A stretch of 64,000 nt of DNA, taken from positions 62,001 to 126,000 of the forward strand of contig NZ_ANFY01000004.1 in the NCBI RefSeq assembly GCF_000331225.1, in the 5' to 3' direction. Positions 16,144 through 24,896 of the stretch are shown in pieces. Made by a program: the position numbers and the translations under genes. The stretch comes from Sandarakinorhabdus sp. AAP62 (GTDB lineage Bacteria > Pseudomonadota > Alphaproteobacteria > Sphingomonadales > Sphingomonadaceae). The stretch's first letter is position 1; each line of letters starts with the position of its first letter. The notes beneath the pieces were generated by a model, which did no database searches, was not told the DNA's origin, and worked only from the letters and a program-made list of their open reading frames with translations.

Positions 16144-17724
16144 ATGTCTTTATTGTCAATCGTGATCAAGGCGCTGGAAGCCTTTGATCTGGACGACGAT
16201 GTCAATCGCTTCGTGATCGACCGGACAGTGAATGTCACGCGGAACCGGCCACACCCCTGGTCCACCAGGCATGATTATATCAGCTGGTCGGGCCTGACCG
16301 ACCGCACCTACAATGCGCGACTGCTGCCGGCCAAGCCGCCCACGGGGGAAGGGCGCGGTACCAGCCGACCGCCGATCGATCAGGTCACGGCGCTGTTTGC
16401 GCGGCTGCCCGGCACCAACCAGCGCCTGTGCCCGAAATCGACCGGGCTGTTCCCGGCCTTCGCGCAATATCTCACCGATGGCTTCATCCGCACCATGCTG
16501 CACAATGATGACGCCAGGGAAGACCGTCGCCGCACGACCTCGAATCACGAGATCGACCTGTCGCCGCTCTATGGCCGCACCGAGGTGCAGACGCGGGCGC
16601 TGCGCAGCGGGCAGGGCGGACGACTGAAGAGCCAGATGCTGAACGGCGAGGAGTTTTCGCCGTTCCTTTATGGCGCCGATGGCAATGTGAAGCCCGAATT
16701 TGCCGGGCTTGATCTGCCGCTGGGCCTGAAGAATGTGACTCCGGCCGGCAAGGCCACGCTGTTTGCCGTGGGCGGCGACCGGGTCAACGCGGTGCCGCAG
16801 ACCGCGATGATGAACACGCTGTTCCTGCGCGAGCACAACCGGGTGGCGGGGATGCTGGCCAGGGACAATCCGGCCTGGGACGATGAGCGGCTGTTCGAAA
16901 CCGCGCGCAACATCATCATCGTGATGTTCATCAAGATCGTGGTCGAGGAATATATCAACCATATCAACACCACCGAATTCAAGCTGCAGGCCGATCCCAA
17001 GGTAGCCTGGCGCGCCAAGTGGAACCGGCCGAACTGGATGACGGTGGAATTCAGCCTGCTCTATCGCTGGCACGGGCTGGTGATGGAAAATGTCACCTGG
17101 GGTGACAAGGCGCATCCCGGCAATTCGCTGTTGCTCAACAATGGCCTGTTGCTGGCCAGCGGACTGGCGGAAAGCTTCGTCAACACCGCCGCCAATCGCA
17201 CCGCCATGCTGGGGCTGGAAAATGCCGCCAGCTTCATGATGTTTGCCGAAAAGGGCGCCATCAACCAGGCCCGGCTCAACAATGTTGCCAGCTACAATGA
17301 TTATCGCACGGCCATGGGCATGGAACCGGCGCGCAATTTCGCCGCCATCGTTGGCAGCAGCGACAATCCGCAGGAACAGGCGCGGCTGACGGCGTTGGCG
17401 AAGCGGCTGGAGGGCCTCTACGGCAACGTGAACAATGTCGAATATTATGTCGGCCTGTTTGCCGAACGGGTGGAAAAGAACGGCCCGTTGCCCGAACTCG
17501 TGTCGTCGATGGTGGCCATGGACGCCTTCAGCCAGGCGCTGACCAACCCGCTGCTGAGCGAGCATGTGTGGGGCAATCCGCACAACAAGAAGCTCGCCTT
17601 CACCGAGGCCGGCATCAAGCTGATCGAGAGCACCCAGACGCTGCGCGACATATTGGCCCGCAACAGTACCGGCCTGGGCAAGCGCTTCGTCGGCATGACC
17701 CGCAAGGAGTGGAAGCGCAGCTAG
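16144..17724 (+). CDS. Cyclooxygenase-like haem peroxidase family protein
   Basis: A 526-residue member of the animal haem peroxidase/PGHS superfamily. Several blocks parallel prostaglandin synthase: FAQYLTDGF (106-114), HEIDLSPLYGR, LKSQMLNGEEF, MMNTLFLREHNRV, and the active-site segment LLYRWHGL. There Tyr307 corresponds to the cyclooxygenase radical tyrosine and His310 to the proximal haem ligand. The distal histidine of the PGHS THQF motif is not present: Asp112 occupies it, while the preceding Gln108 is kept. Fatty-acid oxygenase activity with weakened peroxidase chemistry is possible but inferred. No signal peptide. It has a good GGGGAGG site, stands alone and ends in a terminator hairpin shared with dapE. 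Confidence 0.85.
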   Translation: MSLLSIVIKALEAFDLDDDVNRFVIDRTVNVTRNRPHPWSTRHDYISWSGLTDRTYNARLLPAKPPTGEGRGTSRPPIDQVTALFARLPGTNQRLCPKSTGLFPAFAQYLTDGFIRTMLHNDDAREDRRRTTSNHEIDLSPLYGRTEVQTRALRSGQGGRLKSQMLNGEEFSPFLYGADGNVKPEFAGLDLPLGLKNVTPAGKATLFAVGGDRVNAVPQTAMMNTLFLREHNRVAGMLARDNPAWDDERLFETARNIIIVMFIKIVVEEYINHINTTEFKLQADPKVAWRAKWNRPNWMTVEFSLLYRWHGLVMENVTWGDKAHPGNSLLLNNGLLLASGLAESFVNTAANRTAMLGLENAASFMMFAEKGAINQARLNNVASYNDYRTAMGMEPARNFAAIVGSSDNPQEQARLTALAKRLEGLYGNVNNVEYYVGLFAERVEKNGPLPELVSSMVAMDAFSQALTNPLLSEHVWGNPHNKKLAFTEAGIKLIESTQTLRDILARNSTGLGKRFVGMTRKEWKRS

Positions 17725-17755
17725 AGCGCTTTCCAACTTGGTCTAAAAGCGCTCT
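17723..17755. terminator. Shared hairpin between convergent genes
   Basis: A perfect 10-bp stem, AGAGCGCTTT with AAAGCGCTCT, around a 13-base loop. The TAG stop of the peroxidase gene and the TAG stop of dapE both lie in the arms, so one hairpin probably ends transcription from both sides. Confidence 0.65.
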
Positions 17756-18899
17756 AGGCCAGCGCCCGCGCGAGCACGGCTTCGTAGATCGCCGTCAGCC
17801 CCTCAATGTCGGCCACCGCGGCGTGTTCGTCCACCTTGTGCATCGATTGGCCGGGCAGGCCGAATTCGACGACCGGGCACAGGCGGCGGATGAAGCGGGC
17901 ATCCGACGTGCCGCCTGTGGTGGAAAGTTCGGGGCTGCGGCCGGTCACCTCGGTGATGGCTGCGCTGACCAGTGAAGACAATGGCCCGGGTTCGGTGAGG
18001 AAGGCTTCACCGGAAATCTTGATCTCGACGTGCGACGCCGGCGCGTGGGCGGCGACAAGGCCACGGATCCAGTCCGACAGCGCAGCGCCCGTGTGTTCGT
18101 TGTTGAACCGGATGTTCAAGCGCGCACGGGCCTGGGCCGGGATCAGGTTGGTGGCGGGATTGCCGACACTCATGTCGGTGATTTCGAGGTTGGAGGCCTG
18201 GAACCAGTCATTGCCTTCGTCCAGCACGCGCGCCTTCAGTTCGGCGAGGATGGCGACCAGCCGCGTGATCGGATTGTCGGCCATGTGCGGATAACCAACA
18301 TGGCCCTGCGCACCGTTCACCGTGATCCAGGCGTTCAGGCTGCCGCGCCGGCCGATCTTCATCATGTCGCCCAGCTTGTGCTGCGATGTCGGCTCGCCAA
18401 CCAGGCAAAGATCGGGCGCCAGCCCCTGCGCTGCCATCCAGTCGAGCATCATCGTCGTGCCGAAGGTGGCGGGGCCTTCTTCATCACCGGTGATGATAAA
18501 GCTGAGCCGGCCCACCAGTGGCCCCTGCGCCAGATGGCGGGCGGTGGCGGCGACCATGGCGGCGAGCGCGCCTTTCATGTCGGCAGCGCCGCGGCCAACG
18601 ATGAAACCGCCCTTCACGTCGGCGGCAAACGGGTCTTCGCTCCAGCCGGCGAGATCGCCGGCCGGCACCACGTCGCTGTGGCCGGCAAAGGCGAAATGTG
18701 GGCCAGGCATGCCGGCCAGCGTGGCAAAGAGATTGTCCACCGGGCCATCAGGCGGATGGCCGAAGGGCAGGCGCGTGCAGGTAAAGCCGAGGCTGGCCAG
18801 CGCCCGCTGCAGAACGTCCAGCGCCCCCTCGTCGGCCGGGGTGACGCTGGGGCAGCGGATCAGGGCTTGGGTGAGGGCGACAGGATCAGGGGCGGTCAT
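17754..18899 (-). CDS. dapE: Succinyl-diaminopimelate desuccinylase
   Basis: A full-length 381-residue DapE, the zinc hydrolase that removes succinate from N-succinyl-L,L-diaminopimelate in lysine and peptidoglycan precursor synthesis. Metal and catalytic residues are visible: His74 and Asp76 in [12 protein letters not shown], Asp107 in GRGAADMKG, Glu140-Glu141 in TGDEEGPA, and the late GGTSDARF segment. It is cytoplasmic and expected to be essential. The upstream DUF1499 gene ends in a one-base overlap with this start, and the GST gene overlaps that one, making a three-gene unit of GST, DUF1499 protein and dapE. Confidence 0.95.
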   Translation of the reverse strand: MTAPDPVALTQALIRCPSVTPADEGALDVLQRALASLGFTCTRLPFGHPPDGPVDNLFATLAGMPGPHFAFAGHSDVVPAGDLAGWSEDPFAADVKGGFIVGRGAADMKGALAAMVAATARHLAQGPLVGRLSFIITGDEEGPATFGTTMMLDWMAAQGLAPDLCLVGEPTSQHKLGDMMKIGRRGSLNAWITVNGAQGHVGYPHMADNPITRLVAILAELKARVLDEGNDWFQASNLEITDMSVGNPATNLIPAQARARLNIRFNNEHTGAALSDWIRGLVAAHAPASHVEIKISGEAFLTEPGPLSSLVSAAITEVTGRSPELSTTGGTSDARFIRRLCPVVEFGLPGQSMHKVDEHAAVADIEGLTAIYEAVLARALA

Positions 18900-19609
18900 T
18901 ACCCGGCTTTACGCATTTCCGCCGCCACCCGGTCAAGATAGGCGGCGATGCGCTGGGCGTTGGCACCCAGATCGCTCTGGCCGACCCGCGACTTGGACCG
19001 CATGTCGACGCGGGTGCCGGTGGGCGTGGCGGTCAGGCGGATCACGACATCGTCGCTATAGCCCCACCAGGTGCTGCGCTCGACCGCTTCGATACGGCCG
19101 GCAGCGCGATCGGCCAGGATGATCTGCCAGCCCGGATCGCAGGCGGCCAGCGCCACGTCGAACGCCTTGCCGGGTTCGAGCGGCAGATCGAGCGGGCGCA
19201 CTTCGGGATAGGCGCGGGCCTGTTCGGGGGCAAAGGCCGGGTTGTAATCGATGGGGCTGGCATCGGCGCCGCGCAAGGTCGCATCGATGGCCTGGAAGGG
19301 CGGCGGCGTGGTGGTATCGGTGCTGATATCGTTGATCGGCGGCTTGTCCCCGGCGTTGACGACAACGGCGACCGGCACGGCCACCGCCGCAAAGCCCGCC
19401 GCCGCCGCGATCACGGTGATGGTGCCGCCGCGCCGCCGCAGCAGTTGATAAAGGCACCAGCAGGCGCCGATGCCGGCGAGCAGCGCCGCGCCGACGAACA
19501 GGCCGAGCGAGACCTGCCAGCCGATGACACCAAAGCGATGCAGCGGCCCGGCGCCGAGCATCAGCAAGGCAGCCACCAGCGTGGCGCGGGCGATGTTGGC
19601 GGGGTTCAT
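18899..19609 (-). CDS. DUF1499 membrane protein
   Basis: A 236-residue protein with three hydrophobic segments in the first 85 residues, then a soluble DUF1499 domain (about 105-236). The domain shows [51 protein letters not shown] and [21 protein letters not shown]. The last two blocks are the family hallmark. Function is unknown; the domain often sits behind membrane helices or a lipoprotein signal in proteobacteria. Its start overlaps the stop of the GST gene by four bases, and its stop overlaps the dapE start by one base, so translation is probably coupled. Confidence 0.82.
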   Translation of the reverse strand: MNPANIARATLVAALLMLGAGPLHRFGVIGWQVSLGLFVGAALLAGIGACWCLYQLLRRRGGTITVIAAAAGFAAVAVPVAVVVNAGDKPPINDISTDTTTPPPFQAIDATLRGADASPIDYNPAFAPEQARAYPEVRPLDLPLEPGKAFDVALAACDPGWQIILADRAAGRIEAVERSTWWGYSDDVVIRLTATPTGTRVDMRSKSRVGQSDLGANAQRIAAYLDRVAAEMRKAG

Positions 19610-20295
19610 GGGCGTTTCTCCTGAGAGATATTGACGGCGCCGGGCACGTCGTAGCGGGTGAAGGGATAATCCTCCTGCAGCGCTTCGGCGCGCCATTCGG
19701 CCACAAAGGGGTGATCGAGCACGCGTGTCACGTAGGCGCTCGCGGTGGGGCCAACCGGCAAGTGATAGCTGTCGATGCGGGTGCAGACGGGCGCGAACAT
19801 GATATCGGCCGCGCCGAAGCGGCCAAACAGCCAGGGCTCGCCGGTTTCGGCGCCAAAGCGGGTGAGGGCTTCTTCCCACAGGGCCTCGATGCGGCGCACG
19901 TCGGCCATCACGGCGTCGGACGGGGCAAAGCGGGGGAAATGATGCTGCAGATCCATCGGGCAGGCGCTGCGCAGCGGGGCAAAGCCCGAATGCATTTCGG
20001 CGCACATCGCATAGGCCAGACCACGCGCATGCATGTCGCGCGGCCAGAAGCGATCGTGCCCGGCCTTGTCGGCAAGGTACATCAGGATCGCCATCGAATC
20101 CCAGATCGCCTCGCCATGGTCCCACAGCACCGGCACCTTGCCTGACGGCATGTCGGCCTTGGCCTCGCCGCTGATCCAGTCGGGCGAATCCATCACGCGC
20201 AGTTCGGTTTCGAACGGCAGCAGCGATTGCTTGGCCGCCAGCCAGCCGCGCAGCGACCAGCTGGAATAATTGCGATTGCCGATGATGATCTTCAT
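19606..20295 (-). CDS. Glutathione S-transferase family protein
   Basis: A 229-residue cytoplasmic GST. The N-terminal thioredoxin-like domain starts MKIIIGNRNYSSWSLRGWLA, where the SSWS serines are the usual catalytic position in this bacterial subgroup. SGKVPVLWDHGEAIWDSMAI is the glutathione-binding segment. The helical C-terminal domain contains PWLFGRFGAADIMFAPV. Conjugation or reduction of electrophiles with glutathione is the general activity; the natural substrate is unknown. It is the first gene of the minus-strand unit leading to dapE and is divergent from aroQ, with about 100 bases between starts. Confidence 0.88.
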   Translation of the reverse strand: MKIIIGNRNYSSWSLRGWLAAKQSLLPFETELRVMDSPDWISGEAKADMPSGKVPVLWDHGEAIWDSMAILMYLADKAGHDRFWPRDMHARGLAYAMCAEMHSGFAPLRSACPMDLQHHFPRFAPSDAVMADVRRIEALWEEALTRFGAETGEPWLFGRFGAADIMFAPVCTRIDSYHLPVGPTASAYVTRVLDHPFVAEWRAEALQEDYPFTRYDVPGAVNISQEKRP

Positions 20296-20398
20296 GGGCT
20301 GCGACCCCACCCCCTTTGTTGCCGTGCAGCATTGCCCAATAAGCTGCGGGGGGCAAGCCGCCCTTGGCAATTGGCGCGCTTCGTGGTTTTGATGGGGG

Positions 20399-20845
20399 AT
20401 GACCGACCAACCTCTCGTGATGGTGCTGAACGGGCCCAATCTCAACCTGCTGGGCAGCCGGGAACCGCAGATCTATGGCCACGCCACGATGGACGATATC
20501 GCCGCCAGCCTTGAAGAGCAGGCGGCCGGGCTGGGGCTGGCCGTCGATATCCGCCAGTCCAATCACGAAGGCCATCTTGTCGATTGGCTGCAGGAGGCCG
20601 GCGCGCGCGGCGCGCTGGCGGTGATCCTGAATGCCGGCGCGCTCACCCACACGTCGATCGCCATCCATGATGCCATCAAGGCGATCAGCGTGCCGGTGAT
20701 CGAGGTGCATCTTTCCAACCCCCACGCTCGCGACGAATTTCGCCACACCAGCTTTGTGGCGCGTGCGGCGAAAGGCACGATTTCCGGCTTTGGTGCCGCA
20801 TCCTATCGGCTGGCGCTGGACGCGGCGGGGGCTTTGCGGCAGTAA
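20399..20845 (+). CDS. aroQ: Type II 3-dehydroquinate dehydratase
   Basis: A 148-residue enzyme that dehydrates 3-dehydroquinate to 3-dehydroshikimate in the shikimate pathway. The family start [18 protein letters not shown] contains the active-site Asn and Arg, with the catalytic Tyr in [27 protein letters not shown] and [19 protein letters not shown] supply the substrate pocket and catalytic His. The length is normal for type II enzymes, which form dodecamers. It lies 35 bases ahead of accB, the aroQ-accB-accC order common in many proteobacteria. Confidence 0.96.
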   Translation: MTDQPLVMVLNGPNLNLLGSREPQIYGHATMDDIAASLEEQAAGLGLAVDIRQSNHEGHLVDWLQEAGARGALAVILNAGALTHTSIAIHDAIKAISVPVIEVHLSNPHARDEFRHTSFVARAAKGTISGFGAASYRLALDAAGALRQ

Positions 20846-20880
20846 GCCGGGATTACATTGGGGCAATAGACGGGACAAAA

Positions 20881-21381
20881 ATGTCTGAGACCAAGGGAAT
20901 CGTCGTCGACACCGGCCTGGTGCGCGAACTGGCCGAGCTGCTGGACGCCAGCAATCTGACCGAAATCGAAGTGAAGGACGGCGAACGCACGATCCGCGTT
21001 GCCCGCACTGCGGCTGCAGTTTCCATGGCGGCCGGCCCTGCGAGCTACGCCCCGGCGCCGCCGGCGGGTGGCTGGCCCGCGCCGCCGCCCGCGGCTGCTG
21101 CTCCGGCCGCCGCTGCATCCACCGGCGGCGATGATGTTCGCAATCACCCCGGCCTGGTGAAATCGCCGATCGTCGGCACCGCTTACCTGACCCCGGAACC
21201 GGGTGCGCCGGCCTTCATCACCGAAGGTGCCACCGTCGCCGCCGGGGCGACGCTGCTGATCATCGAAGCCATGAAGGTGATGAACCCGATCACCGCGCCC
21301 AAGGGCGGCGTGGTCAAGGCCATTTTGGTGAACAGCGAGCAGCCGGTGGAATATGACCAGCCGCTGGTGATCATTGAGTAA
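20881..21381 (+). CDS. accB: Biotin carboxyl carrier protein of acetyl-CoA carboxylase
   Basis: A 166-residue AccB. The N-terminal part is helical (to about 45). A long alanine/proline linker spans about 45-80. The biotinyl domain (90-166) carries the EAMKVMNPI motif, with Lys132 as the biotin attachment site, and a thumb-like insertion [10 protein letters not shown]. It carries CO2 from AccC to the carboxyltransferase for malonyl-CoA synthesis, the first step of fatty acid synthesis. The gene follows aroQ and is directly followed by accC. Confidence 0.96.
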   Translation: MSETKGIVVDTGLVRELAELLDASNLTEIEVKDGERTIRVARTAAAVSMAAGPASYAPAPPAGGWPAPPPAAAAPAAAASTGGDDVRNHPGLVKSPIVGTAYLTPEPGAPAFITEGATVAAGATLLIIEAMKVMNPITAPKGGVVKAILVNSEQPVEYDQPLVIIE

Positions 21382-21391
21382 GCCCGCGCCG

Positions 21392-22753
21392 ATGTTCAAG
21401 AAGGTCCTGATCGCCAACCGGGGCGAAATCGCGCTGCGCGTCCACCGTGCCTGCCGCGAAATGGGCATCCGCACCGTGGCGGTGCATTCCACTGCCGATG
21501 CCGATGCCATGCACGTGCGGCTGGCTGATGAAGCGATCTGCATCGGCCCACCGTCGGCGACGGACAGCTATCTGAACATTCCGGCGATCATTTCGGCCGC
21601 CGAAATCGCCCAGGCCGATGCCATCCACCCCGGCTACGGCTTCCTGTCCGAAAACGCGCGTTTCGCCGAAATCGTGCAGGAACATCGCATCACCTGGATC
21701 GGGCCCGATCCGGAACATATCCGCAAGATGGGCGACAAGGTGGAAGCCAAGCGCACCGCTGCCCTGCTCGGCCTGCCGCTGGTGCCGGGCAGCGATGGCC
21801 CGATCGAAACCATGGAAGAAGCATTGGCGGTGGCCGAAATCATCGGTTACCCGGTGCTGGTGAAGGCTGCTTCCGGTGGTGGTGGCCGCGGCATGAAGGT
21901 CATCCCGGATGCGGCCAGCCTGCCGGCGCTGGTGAGCCAGGCCAAAAGCGAAGCCAAGGCCGCCTTTGGTGACGACACCGTCTATATCGAAAAATATCTT
22001 TCCGAACCGCGCCACATCGAATTCCAGGTGTTCGGCGATGGCCAGGGCGGCGCTGTCCACATGGGCGAGCGCGATTGTTCGTTGCAGCGCCGCCACCAGA
22101 AGGTGCTGGAAGAAGCCCCGTCGCCGGCGCTCAATGCCGACGAGCGCGCACGCATGGGTGAAGTCGTCCGCCAGGCGATTTCAAAGCTGAAGTATCGCGG
22201 CGCCGGCACCATCGAGTTCCTGTGGGAGAACGGCGAATTCTTCTTCATCGAGATGAACACCCGCCTGCAGGTCGAACATCCCGTCACCGAAGCCATCACC
22301 GGGCTCGATCTGGTGCGCGAACAGATCCGTGTCGCTGCCGGCCTGCCGCTGAGCGTGACGCAGGATGAGATCCATTTCGAAGGCCACGCCATCGAATGCC
22401 GCATCAACGCCGAAGATGCGAAGACGTTTGCACCGTCACCGGGCCGCGTCACCGATTTCCACCAGCCCGGCGGCCTGCACGTGCGGGTCGATTCGGCGCT
22501 GTACGACGGTTATCGCATCCCGCCTTACTATGACTCGCTGATTGCCAAGCTGATCGTTTATGGCGCCAACCGCGATGAGTGCCTGATGCGTCTGCGCCGG
22601 GCGCTGGAAGAGTTCGTGATTCACGGCCCGAAGACCACGATTCCGCTGCATCAGGCGCTGATCGAGGATCCGGATTTCCAGAACGGTGATTATTCGATCA
22701 AGTGGCTGGAACGCTGGCTGGCGAAGCAGGCGGCCGAAGCAGCGGAGGCCTGA
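21392..22753 (+). CDS. accC: Biotin carboxylase subunit of acetyl-CoA carboxylase
   Basis: A 453-residue ATP-grasp enzyme that carboxylates the biotin of AccB using ATP and bicarbonate. Typical blocks are MFKKVLIANRGEIALRV, HPGYGFLSENARFAE, the glycine-rich ATP loop KAASGGGGRGMK, the catalytic region FFIEMNTRLQVEHPVTE and the C-terminal HAIECRINAEDA. Length matches E. coli AccC. A TTG at 21374 is in frame and would overlap accB, but the ATG at 21392 begins exactly where the family does. It is co-transcribed with accB; aat follows after about 40 bases. Confidence 0.96.
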   Translation: MFKKVLIANRGEIALRVHRACREMGIRTVAVHSTADADAMHVRLADEAICIGPPSATDSYLNIPAIISAAEIAQADAIHPGYGFLSENARFAEIVQEHRITWIGPDPEHIRKMGDKVEAKRTAALLGLPLVPGSDGPIETMEEALAVAEIIGYPVLVKAASGGGGRGMKVIPDAASLPALVSQAKSEAKAAFGDDTVYIEKYLSEPRHIEFQVFGDGQGGAVHMGERDCSLQRRHQKVLEEAPSPALNADERARMGEVVRQAISKLKYRGAGTIEFLWENGEFFFIEMNTRLQVEHPVTEAITGLDLVREQIRVAAGLPLSVTQDEIHFEGHAIECRINAEDAKTFAPSPGRVTDFHQPGGLHVRVDSALYDGYRIPPYYDSLIAKLIVYGANRDECLMRLRRALEEFVIHGPKTTIPLHQALIEDPDFQNGDYSIKWLERWLAKQAAEAAEA

Positions 22754-22793
22754 GGGGCCTTGCGGCGCGCGCCAGTTGCGGCATGCTGCGCTG

Positions 22794-23480
22794 GTGACTC
22801 GACCGCTGGCCCACCGTCTTGATCCGGACATGCTGCTGCGCGCCTATGCCAGCGGCATTTTCCCGATGGCCGAACGCGCCGACAGCGTGGACGTGTTCTG
22901 GGTGGAACCACGCCGGCGCGGGGTGCTGCCGCTGAACGCGTTCCACCTGCCGAAAAGTCTGGCCAAGACGTTGAAGCAGGAACGCTTCCGCTTCACCGCC
23001 GATCGCGCTTTTGCCGATGTGCTGGCCGGCTGTGCCGAACCGGCGCCGGGCCGCAGCGAAACCTGGATCAACCCGCTGATCGCCGAAGCCTATGCGGCCC
23101 TGCACGCCCGCGGCCAGGCCCACAGTGTGGAGGCGTGGACTGCGGATGGCGAACTGGCTGGCGGGCTTTATGGCGTGCGGCTGGGCGCGGCCTTCTTTGG
23201 CGAATCAATGTTCACGCGGGTGCGCGATGCCAGCAAATGCTGTCTGGCCGCATTGGTGGCGCGGCTGCGGCTGGGCGGGTTCCGGCTGCTCGACACCCAG
23301 TTTCTCACCAGCCATCTGGCCGGCTTTGGCGCGATCGAAATCCCGGCGCGGGATTATCGGGTTCAGTTGAGCGCCGCCTTGTCGGGCGCGGCGGGCGATT
23401 TCTTTGCCGGCGATGAAGGCGGTTTGGGTGACGGCCCGTCCGGGAAACGCATCGTGCAGCTCTTGAGCCAGACGTCATAG
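22794..23480 (+). CDS. aat: Leucyl/phenylalanyl-tRNA--protein transferase
   Basis: A 228-residue Aat enzyme, which adds Leu or Phe from charged tRNA to proteins with N-terminal Lys or Arg, marking them for ClpAP degradation. Motifs visible: LLRAYASGIFPMAE, FWVEPRRRGVLPL, the substrate loop SVEAWTADGELAGGLYG, and FFGESMFTRVRDASKCCLAALVA. The start is a GTG at 22794, where the conserved domain begins. The 3' end overlaps the convergent DUF2155 gene by 118 bases; the Aat core is complete before that and the overlapped tail (GGLGDGPSGKRIVQLL) is not conserved. Confidence 0.93.
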   Translation: MTRPLAHRLDPDMLLRAYASGIFPMAERADSVDVFWVEPRRRGVLPLNAFHLPKSLAKTLKQERFRFTADRAFADVLAGCAEPAPGRSETWINPLIAEAYAALHARGQAHSVEAWTADGELAGGLYGVRLGAAFFGESMFTRVRDASKCCLAALVARLRLGGFRLLDTQFLTSHLAGFGAIEIPARDYRVQLSAALSGAAGDFFAGDEGGLGDGPSGKRIVQLLSQTS

Positions 23481-23899
23481 CGCGGGTGCTGCATGACGTT
23501 GAGGCTGGGGCTTTCGGCATAAAGCCAGCCGGAAAACACCCGCTTCACCTGCCCGGCCAGCCGCTCATCCACCTGCAGAAACGCGCCCTGCAATTTGGGC
23601 CATTCCCATGGCGGCGTGGTTTCGCAGGTGCGCGCGGTGATGCGGATGCCGGCAAAATCCAGATATTGGCCGGGCTTGAGGGTCAGGAAGCGCGTTTCGC
23701 CAGTGCGCTTCGCCAGTGCGCCGACGACCAGCACACGCTCCTTCACTGGCGTGACCTGCAACACGCGCGGCGCAGCGGGGCGGGGCGGGGCGGGGGCTGC
23801 CACCGCCGGCGGTGCAGCGGCCGGCGCCGTTTCCTGCGCTGAAACAGCGCCGGCAAGCAGGACAGCGGCAAGCGCCAGCGCTTCAGGGTGACGGCGCAT
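23363..23899 (-). CDS. DUF2155 periplasmic protein
   Basis: A 178-residue secreted protein: a signal peptide to about residue 21, a proline/alanine linker, then the DUF2155 domain. The domain shows RFLTLKPGQYLDFAGIRITARTC, TPPWEWPKLQGAFLQVDE and KRVFSGWLYAESPSLNVMQHPRYDVWL. This domain is an alphaproteobacterial family usually next to NDUFA12-like and Aat genes, as here; its function is unknown. An ATG at 23929 would add ten residues before the signal peptide. It overlaps the 3' end of mlaD by 17 bases and the convergent aat gene by 118 bases. The C-terminal proline/lysine tail is the overlapped part. Confidence 0.85.
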   Translation of the reverse strand: MRRHPEALALAAVLLAGAVSAQETAPAAAPPAVAAPAPPRPAAPRVLQVTPVKERVLVVGALAKRTGETRFLTLKPGQYLDFAGIRITARTCETTPPWEWPKLQGAFLQVDERLAGQVKRVFSGWLYAESPSLNVMQHPRYDVWLKSCTMRFPDGPSPKPPSSPAKKSPAAPDKAALN

Positions 23900-24386
23900 C
23901 GCCCACCGGCTTTTCGGCTGCAGGCGCATCGCCGCCGGAACGGTTCACGACGCTGCCGATCAGGCCCATCAGATCAGCCGCACCAGAAGTTTCGATGATC
24001 TCGCCGCCATCTTTCAGCATGTCGGCTTCGGCACCCGGCGTCAGCGCGATGAAATTGCCGCCCAGCAGCCCTTCGCTGGTGACGGCGGCGGACGAATCGA
24101 TCGGTAATTTCAGGCCGCGATCGACCGACAGGCGCAGCACGGCCTGATAGCTGGTGGGGTCCAGCTCCAGCCCGACCACCTTGCCGACCTTGACGCCGGC
24201 CACCTTCACATCGGTGCCCAGCGTGACGCCGCCGATATTGGGAAAGCGCGCCGTGAGCACGACGCCATCGCTGCCTTCACCAGCACCGGTGCGGGCCCAG
24301 GCAAAGGCGACGAACCCCGCCGCCAGCAGCACCACGAACAGGCCGATCAGCGCTTCGGCCAGATGGTCTTTCAGGGCGCCGGCCAT
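23883..24386 (-). CDS. mlaD: MlaD-type MCE domain lipid-transport protein
   Basis: A 167-residue protein with one N-terminal membrane anchor (about 10-30) and a single MCE domain (about 40-120): VVLTARFPNIGGVTLGTDVKVAGVKVGKVVGLELDP, then SEGLLGGNFIALTPG. MlaD hexamers form the periplasmic channel of the Mla phospholipid transporter between inner and outer membranes. No mlaE, mlaF, mlaB or mlaC lies beside it, so its partners must be elsewhere. The placement between NDUFA12-like and DUF2155 genes is common in alphaproteobacteria. The tail after residue 140 is short and low in complexity. Confidence 0.88.
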   Translation of the reverse strand: MAGALKDHLAEALIGLFVVLLAAGFVAFAWARTGAGEGSDGVVLTARFPNIGGVTLGTDVKVAGVKVGKVVGLELDPTSYQAVLRLSVDRGLKLPIDSSAAVTSEGLLGGNFIALTPGAEADMLKDGGEIIETSGAADLMGLIGSVVNRSGGDAPAAEKPVGDAPSP

Positions 24387-24393
24387 CTGGCGA

Positions 24394-24783
24394 TCAGGCG
24401 TCAGGCGACCAGGCGCGATAATCGCCCGTGGTCGCCGCGCGCTGGCCGCCGGCGATCAGCGCGCCGCTGGGGCTATGGGCCAGCGTGGTGCCGGTGGCGT
24501 TGGGCGTCCATTCCCGTTCCCACACGCGCGTTACCAGCGGCTTGGTGCTTGGCGGTTCATTCACCGTCTTGTGCATCCACAAATGCCATTCCGGCGGGAT
24601 GCGTGTGGCTTCGGGTTCGCCGTTGTAGATCACCCAGCGCTTTTGCGCCGCGCCGGTGCCGGACCGGTAATAGATATTGCCCTGCTCATCGCGGCCCACT
24701 TCCTCGCCATTGCGGGCGGTGAAGATGCGGGTGCCAAGGCCGGGGCCATTCCACCAGGTGAAGATCATCTTGAGCACGGACAC
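24394..24783 (-). CDS. NDUFA12-like complex I accessory protein
   Basis: A 129-residue protein resembling the 17.2 kDa (NDUFA12/B17.2) subunit of NADH:ubiquinone oxidoreductase, found in mitochondria and alphaproteobacteria. Clear blocks: FTWWNGPGLGTRIFTARNG, VGRDEQGNIYYRS, RWVIYNGEPEATRIPPEWH, WLWMHKTVNEPP-like and WEREWTPNATGT. It should sit on the cytoplasmic side of complex I as an assembly or stability factor. It begins the minus-strand group NDUFA12-mlaD-DUF2155, with 7 bases to mlaD. The main nuo operon is not in the window. Confidence 0.92.
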   Translation of the reverse strand: MSVLKMIFTWWNGPGLGTRIFTARNGEEVGRDEQGNIYYRSGTGAAQKRWVIYNGEPEATRIPPEWHLWMHKTVNEPPSTKPLVTRVWEREWTPNATGTTLAHSPSGALIAGGQRAATTGDYRAWSPDA

Positions 24784-24896
24784 GAACGGGGGCTCCTTTT
24801 CTCACCCAAAACACATTTTGCCGCACCCGCGCAACCCCGGTGCCAAGAACAATATCGCGGATAGGCGTGGGCACAAAAAGCCGCTACGCACCCCGA

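Noticed and set aside
16156..17736. A 526-codon minus-strand frame opposite the peroxidase gene
   Set aside because: The plus-strand gene aligns with PGHS blocks throughout; the reverse frame is a composition artefact.
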